Origin: Auxenochlorella pyrenoidosa | Taxonomy: Eukaryota; Chlorophyta; Trebouxiophyceae; Chlorellales; Chlorellaceae | NCBI GenBank assembly: GCA_001430745.1 | Contig: KQ481967.1 | Coordinates: 521,055-534,905 of the forward strand | Length of the DNA stretch: 13,851 nt | Reading direction: 5' to 3' | Shown here: piece after piece, positions 9,816-13,851 of the stretch | Layout: every line of letters starts with the position of its first letter | How positions within the stretch are numbered: position 1 is the first letter of the stretch | Position numbers and translations under genes: made by a program | The notes under the pieces: generated by a model | Database searches by the model: none | The model's input: only the letters and a program-made list of their open reading frames with translations | What the model was told of the DNA's origin: nothing

Positions 9816-11133
9816 ATGCTGGCCTCCGCCTTCACCGGCGCCCGCCTGGCGGCGCCCCGCAGCTTTGTGGGCCAGCAGCTGGAGGCCGCCCGCCCCCAGA
9901 GCGTGGCTGCGCCCGCTGCCTTCACCGTGGAGGCGGCGCACAAGAAGGGCTCTGGCTCCACCAAGAACGGTGCGGGGAGCGTAAATTTGCCATGAGTGTG
10001 GCGAGCGACGGGAATGCGCGGCTGGTGTGGCAGACAGGCGGCGGGGCGGGGCCTTGCGGCAGCCGCGGCTGTGCAGTTTGCTGGGAGCGCTGGCGATCAG
10101 CGCTGGAGCTGGCTGACCCTGTGGTGGCATTGTTGAAGGTTGCATACATGTGGGACTATGCAGCTGCAAGCGGCGTGTGCTGCTGCTGCTCAGCTTGCTG
10201 CCGAGCTCGTCGTCGCGCCACCGGCCGCCAACACGCCCCACCGCCTGCCCTGCAGGCCGTGACTCTGTGTCCAAGCGCCGCGGTGTGAAGGTGTACGGCG
10301 GCCAGCCCGTGAACGCCGGCGGCATCATCATCCGCCAGCTGGGCACCAAGGTGGGTGGCGCTGCACCTGCATGCTAGCCGCACCCACGCGGGTGCAGAGC
10401 CATGGCAGCACTTGCGGACACAGGGCCACATGCAGTGGCGGCAGCACTCACTGGAGAGAGCGCAGGCACAGATAGGGCACCCGACGAGGAGGGGCTGCTG
10501 TGTCGGCGAGCGGCCAAGAGCGTCAGCGGCGGCTCTTTCCCGCGGGCAGCTCGGAAGGAGCAGCACAACGCAAGCTCTGGCGTGGCGCGCGTGCGCCCCC
10601 ACATGCCGGCTGGTGTAGGCGCACTGGACCGCCTTGGCCGCGGCGTACGATTGGGTTCACGGTCCACCTTCACCCAACCCGCCCCGCCCGCCCCCCCCGC
10701 AGGTGCACCCCGGCAAGAATGTGGGCCTGGGCCGCGACTACACCCTCTTCTCCCTCATCGACGGCGTGGTTGTGTTTGACAAGAACTCCCGCCGCTCCTC
10801 CGTGTCGGTCATCCCCTTTGAGCAGTTCCAGGTGGGTGCCTGCTGCGTCTGCTGTGCCCATGGATGGGTGGAACGCAGGAAGTGGGCAGAGACGCTGCTC
10901 CGTGTTGACGAGACTCCCGGAACACGCCGCGGCTCGCACCCGCAGCCCTCTGTTGCTTGAGACACTGGCACGCTCTCTTGGCTGTGCATGCCGCCCCAGC
11001 TGGATGCGTTTCGGGCCCCCCCCTCCCGCCTGCGCAGGTGCCCGAGGGCCAGCAGCTGAAGGAGGGCAGCCGCAAGCACAAGCGGCTGGCAGCCATCGCT
11101 GCGGCGCGCGAGGCGGCCGTCCAGGAGGCGTGA
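9816..11133 (+). CDS. PRPL27: Plastid 50S ribosomal protein bL27c, complete
   Basis: bL27 is a small basic protein of the large subunit whose N-terminal tail reaches towards the peptidyl-transferase centre. This nuclear copy should serve the chloroplast ribosome. Exons: 9816-9969, 10256-10350, 10703-10831, 11038-11133; introns 286, 352 and 206 nt; phases 1, 0 and 0 close exactly to 157 residues plus TGA. Residues 1-40 are rich in Ala, Ser and Arg with almost no acidic residues, like a transit peptide. The mature protein begins near [15 protein letters not shown] (41-55), the invariant bL27 start. [40 protein letters not shown] and GVVVFDK follow in family order. The tail after about residue 127 ([16 protein letters not shown] and onward) is basic, as in plant plastid homologues. 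The acceptor of exon 3 follows a long C run. It is the only plus-strand gene found and is divergent from CAP-H. Confidence 0.97.
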
Positions 11134-11961
11134 GCTCCCTGGCAGCCTGCGGCAGCCGGCCCGGCCCCAGAGCGGTGTCTGCCCTGAGCGTTCGGGCCCT
11201 GGCTGCTCGCGCTCAGCAGCAGCAGCAGCAATTTAGCAGCACCACTTCCCACATTTGTTCGCAGCCCCTCTATGCTTCCCTTCCACAGCCCCCCCTGCTC
11301 CCTCCCCAGCTAGCGTCCCCCTGCATCGTGGTCGGCGCCATTGCGCCGTCGGTTGGTGTGACCACAGCAACGGCAGCAACTGCACAATATCAGGAGGATT
11401 GGGTCGCTGGGTCACCTGGCCAATAATGAAGAGTGACCCGGTCGGGCTCAGCACAGGCATTTGAAGGCAGGCATGAGAAGAGGCACACGGGGTGCGGGGC
11501 CTGCCAGTGGCAAGGGTTCCAGGGTGGGCCGAGAATCGGCTGAGGGCTTGCACACAACGCAAACAAACACAGAGGCGCATGCGATTCAGTAGGGGTTCAG
11601 ATTGAAACAGGGGCAGGCTCGGGAGATGAGAGGCAGACAGGGTGCCTTGGCGATGAGAGTGTGCGTGGAAAGCTTGGCATGGGCAAGAATACATAGAAGG
11701 GAAGATTACGGGAAAAATGCACTTGCTCAGGCATGATGATGGGGAGGTTGAAGCAGCCTGTAGGTGGACAAGCAAGTAATGATGTGTTGGAGGATGTGCT
11801 TCGGGGAGGGTCTGCTTGAGGGGCTGCCCAGTGATCAATCAGGACAGCGGCGATAAGGGTCAGGATCTTGATGTGACAGCAGCATCACCTGTCAGGCTGC
11901 TTGGCTAATATGGCAGGAGGCAGGGGGGAGGGGCAGCAGGGTGCAGGCGGCCACAGCGCCC
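11134..11961. other. 3' flank of bL27c, purine-rich on the plus strand
   Basis: The segment runs from the bL27c stop to the stop of a minus-strand open frame, so it is a tail-to-tail region that should contain 3' UTRs. From about 11460 to 11900 the plus strand is clearly G/A-rich and less GC-rich than the rest. The 201-codon minus frame across 11233-11838 is a product of the complementary pyrimidine richness and has no recognisable motif. No TGTAA poly(A) signal was found. Confidence 0.6.
11214..11230 (+). repeat. Short CAG repeat in the bL27c 3' flank
   Basis: Five CAG units and a partial one follow the bL27c stop by about 80 nt, presumably in the 3' UTR, since coding ends at 11133. CAG/GCN tracts are common in Chlorella-type genomes. 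No function is implied. Confidence 0.8.
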
Positions 11962-12267
11962 TCAGCGTGGTGCCGGAGGCAGGTGCTGCAGCAGTATTCG
12001 CTCCAGCCTGTGCTGCTGCATGGCATCGATGTAGGCGTGGTAGGCAGGCCCGGCATCAGGCAGTCGGATCGCCATCACAGGCTGGTTGCATGCAGCCAGG
12101 TGCGTTGGCGCCACCACCTTGGCATCTAGTCCCTCTGCTCGCGTCTGCTGCAATTGCTGCGGGGTGGGCTGTTTGTTTGCCATTCCAGTGCAACAGACCC
12201 AGCGCAATGTCTGCAGGCGTGATGAGGATTGCAGCATCTCAGACACGAAGGCTGCAGCCCCGGGCAA
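11962..12267 (-). CDS. Unidentified protein, probable terminal exon
   Basis: I do not recognise this protein. A minus-strand frame ends in TGA at 11962-11964. Its last 64 codons, after an accccgcag acceptor at 12157, look protein-like: DAKVVAPTHLAACNQPV, MAIRLPDAGPAYHAYIDAM and LERILLQHL give a mixed amphipathic composition unlike the Ala/Arg/Pro chance frames nearby. The frame stays open upstream to about 12267, so the true exon edge is uncertain. A strong donor (gtaagc) at 12358 would end an upstream exon in phase 0 and could join to this acceptor through a 202-nt intron. Further upstream exons and the start codon were not resolved between 12360 and 13640. It would be convergent with bL27c. 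Alternatives are a chance frame or the 3' UTR of the PAQR gene. Confidence 0.4.
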   Translation of the reverse strand: MPGAAAFVSEMLQSSSRLQTLRWVCCTGMANKQPTPQQLQQTRAEGLDAKVVAPTHLAACNQPVMAIRLPDAGPAYHAYIDAMQQHRLERILLQHLPPAPR

Positions 12268-13642
12268 GCAGCTGCAATTGCAACTTCCTGCGACGCCTGG
12301 GGCGGTGCCGCCCGCAGCACTGGGCCATGACCCAGCGCCCGTAAAAACGTCCGCTTACCCGTACTGTACCGTCGCAAGGGTCTCTAAGATCACAGTGGGC
12401 AACGCCGAGCACGGTTGCGCACGCTTCCGGGCGGTTGCCCCAAAGTTGGGGCTGGAGGCTCACACGCGCGCCGAGGATTCTATTGAAGGCAAAACGACAC
12501 CGGGGAGGTGAGAGAGGTACCGCCAGAGCTTACTGAGTGCAACTCGCTGGACCGGGTGGTGCTAATTCTGGCATAACCAGCCGCGGCGGTGGTACTGTCT
12601 GGCACCTTGCAGGGCAGTTGGGGAGCAGCAGCCACATGTGCCATTCTCTGCACCGCCTTTCCCGAAGAAACATGAGCGCAGTGCCGCCCATGCAAAGGCG
12701 GGGGAGCTTGGATGCCGCTGTCTAAGGGTGGGATCCCAGTCGGGGGCGGTCACTTGGCCTGCGGGACTGCGATGCGGCCCAGCTGAGAGGGCAGCTGCAG
12801 CAGGAGCTGCTGTTGGCCGGCCAGGATAGTGCAGGGCAGAGTGTGCAGGCCCTGGAGGCGTGGCCAGAGGTCGGGCAGAGGGTGGCAGTGCAGCCCTGAG
12901 CCGCGCCTGGACACAGCGGGCACTTGGCAGCTGCAGGGTTGCATTCCGGGCTCTGGTCCGGCACACCACGCGGACACTCTCTCCCACAGGATGCTTGTGA
13001 GGATTCCCAGCTCGTGAGGGATCCCACAGCGTGGGCAAGGGCATTGCCCTGCCGTCTGGTTGAAGAGAGGCGTTACACGCTGGCGGGTTCAAAAGCAGGC
13101 TGGCTGGGCTGCTTCCAAGAGGCGCCAAAAGATTCGGCACGCGCAGGGCGCTGGGCATGGCATGCAGGGCCTGGATAGGCGTGGCAAAGGGCACTGGGCT
13201 TCCCACGCTGGGCCGGGGCCAACAATGCGAGGGCACAAAGCGCTACAACAGATTGTAGAATGGCATGCACAGCCCTTCTGGAGGGGCAGAGCGTTGTACA
13301 GGGGACGCAGCCTGGGTGCAGGCTGGCTGGGCTGGCTCTGTAAGGAGGCCAGAAGGATGTGGCAGGGGCAAAATGTATCCAGCAGGAGGGGTGCGGCGCT
13401 CGCTGATGGCCAGTGCAAAAGAAATGAAAGCGCCCTGCCGTCGCCTGGCAGCGACATTGGGGGAAGCGGATCAAGCAAGGGACATGCAGTGCTGTGGATT
13501 TGAGGCATCATGCATTGGTGAGGCCAGACACTACATGCGTGCACGCAGCACACACACAAAGAAAGTGCAAATCAAAAAGCGGAATGGCTGTGCTGACAGT
13601 CCCGAGGGGCAGGACGCCTGGCGGGAGGCTTGCCCAGGCCGC
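12268..13642. other. Unresolved region before the PAQR exon
   Basis: These 1375 nt lie between the unidentified frame ending at 11962 and the PAQR stop codon. They should contain the PAQR 3' UTR and perhaps upstream exons of the unidentified gene. Splice-like signals occur on the minus strand (gtaagc donors at 12358 and near 12530), but no coherent exon chain emerged. The longest frames, including a 224-codon minus frame at 12562-13236, show no family motif. Confidence 0.5.
13046..13358. repeat. Diverged direct repeat, about 88 nt, offset about 226 nt
   Basis: By eye, 13046-13133 and 13271-13358 align over their length with substitutions and small gaps. The best shared block is gcaggctggctgggctg (about 13095 and 13318), followed in both by a gaggc..ccaaaag/ccagaag pattern. 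A weaker match extends leftwards (tcccacagcgtgggc against tcccacgctgggc). No terminal repeats or target duplications were seen, so this looks like an old local duplication. Confidence 0.5.
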
Positions 13643-13795
13643 TCACCCGCCGCCCGCGCCGCCCGGGAGCGGGGCAAGCAGCGGGGCGGCTGGGATGGGG
13701 GGGAGGCAGCCCCCCGAGGCGTCCCGCCAGTCCAGCAGGATGCGTACTGCCTTGTAGTGCACGCAGGCCGCCACAACAACCGCGACATGGAACAG
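13643..13795 (-). CDS. PAQR / adiponectin-receptor-like (HlyIII family) protein, last exon only
   Basis: PAQR proteins have seven membrane helices and a zinc site formed by three His and an Asp. AdipoR members have been linked to ceramidase activity and lipid signalling, and plant members are called HHPs (family knowledge). The exon follows a ccttgcag acceptor at 13796 and ends in TGA at 13643-13645, giving 50 codons. LFHVAVVVAACVHYKAV is the family's last helix: the expected SHQ would end the exon before, and the His in LFH is the last zinc ligand. WRDASGGC follows, with the Gly-Gly-Cys also seen at the same place in animal AdipoR tails. The last 20 residues are a Pro/Gly/Ala-rich tail. All other exons lie beyond the right edge, so the subfamily cannot be settled. 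Confidence 0.82.
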   Translation of the reverse strand: MFHVAVVVAACVHYKAVRILLDWRDASGGCLPPIPAAPLLAPLPGGAGGG

Positions 13796-13807
13796 CTGCA
13801 AGGCAGG

Positions 13808-13832
<25 letters not shown>
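13808..13832 (+). repeat. (GT)n microsatellite in the PAQR intron
   Basis: Twelve GT units followed by G-rich sequence to the window end. On the coding (minus) strand this is a C-rich then CA repeat just upstream of the last-exon acceptor, so it lies in the last intron and contributes to the region before the splice site. Length polymorphism is likely. Confidence 0.95.
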
Positions 13833-13840
<8 letters not shown>

Positions 13841-13851
13841 GGGTGGGGGGG

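Noticed and set aside
10500..11426. 308-codon plus-strand open frame
   Set aside because: It overlaps bL27c exons 3 and 4 in a different frame; bL27c is certain.
11233..11838. 201-codon minus-strand open frame
   Set aside because: The complement of a purine-rich strand lacks stops by composition. No motif or plausible splice structure was found.
13081..13095. Possible tRNA B box around gcgggttcaaaagc
   Set aside because: The bases after GGTTCAA do not fit the consensus, and no A box or cloverleaf could be drawn around it.
12562..13236. 224-codon minus-strand open frame
   Set aside because: Pro/Ala/Ser/Arg-rich with no recognisable domain, and it crosses the repeat zone. Most likely a chance frame.

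Overview
The window reads as nuclear DNA of a GC-rich green microalga. The best guess is a Trebouxiophyceae/Chlorella-type alga. This rests on very GC-rich coding sequence, genes cut into many short exons (17-361 nt) by introns of about 150-350 nt with GT-AG borders (donors such as gtgagg, gtgcgc, gtgggt), a nucleus-encoded plastid ribosomal protein with a transit peptide, and a cell-wall-type prolyl 4-hydroxylase. There are no bacterial operons, Shine-Dalgarno sites, tRNA genes, transposons or CRISPR arrays. Exons were assembled by eye from splice borders, phase and family similarity. The exon phases of the three main genes close exactly.

Layout, left to right: (1) 228-2850, minus strand: prolyl 4-hydroxylase, 10 exons, 202 residues. 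Its last part, including the distal iron ligand, lies off the left edge. (2) 2851-3526: spacer with no recognisable gene. (3) 3527-8557, minus strand: complete 14-exon gene for condensin subunit CAP-H (condensin complex subunit 2, a kleisin), 716 residues. (4) 8558-9815: 1258-nt divergent spacer holding the promoters of CAP-H and the next gene, with two E2F-like sequences on the CAP-H side. (5) 9816-11133, plus strand: complete four-exon gene for plastid ribosomal protein bL27c, 157 residues. (6) 11134-11961: 3' flank, purine-rich on the plus strand. (7) 11962-12267, minus strand: a probable last exon of a gene I cannot identify. (8) 12268-13642: no gene resolved, but it contains a diverged direct repeat. 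(9) 13643-13795, minus strand: last exon of an adiponectin-receptor/hemolysin-III (PAQR) family membrane protein running off the right edge.

The genes look like ordinary unrelated housekeeping neighbours: cell-wall or secretory protein hydroxylation, chromosome condensation, plastid translation, membrane receptor/hydrolase. I see no gene cluster and no new defence or mobile system. The points worth a second look are at gene-structure level: a 17-nt microexon that splits the codon of a catalytic Asp, a GC-AG intron, an acceptor embedded in CAG repeats, two retention-neutral introns, a heptapeptide recurring in two CAP-H exons, and an unassigned exon plus repeat zone at 12-13.4 kb.
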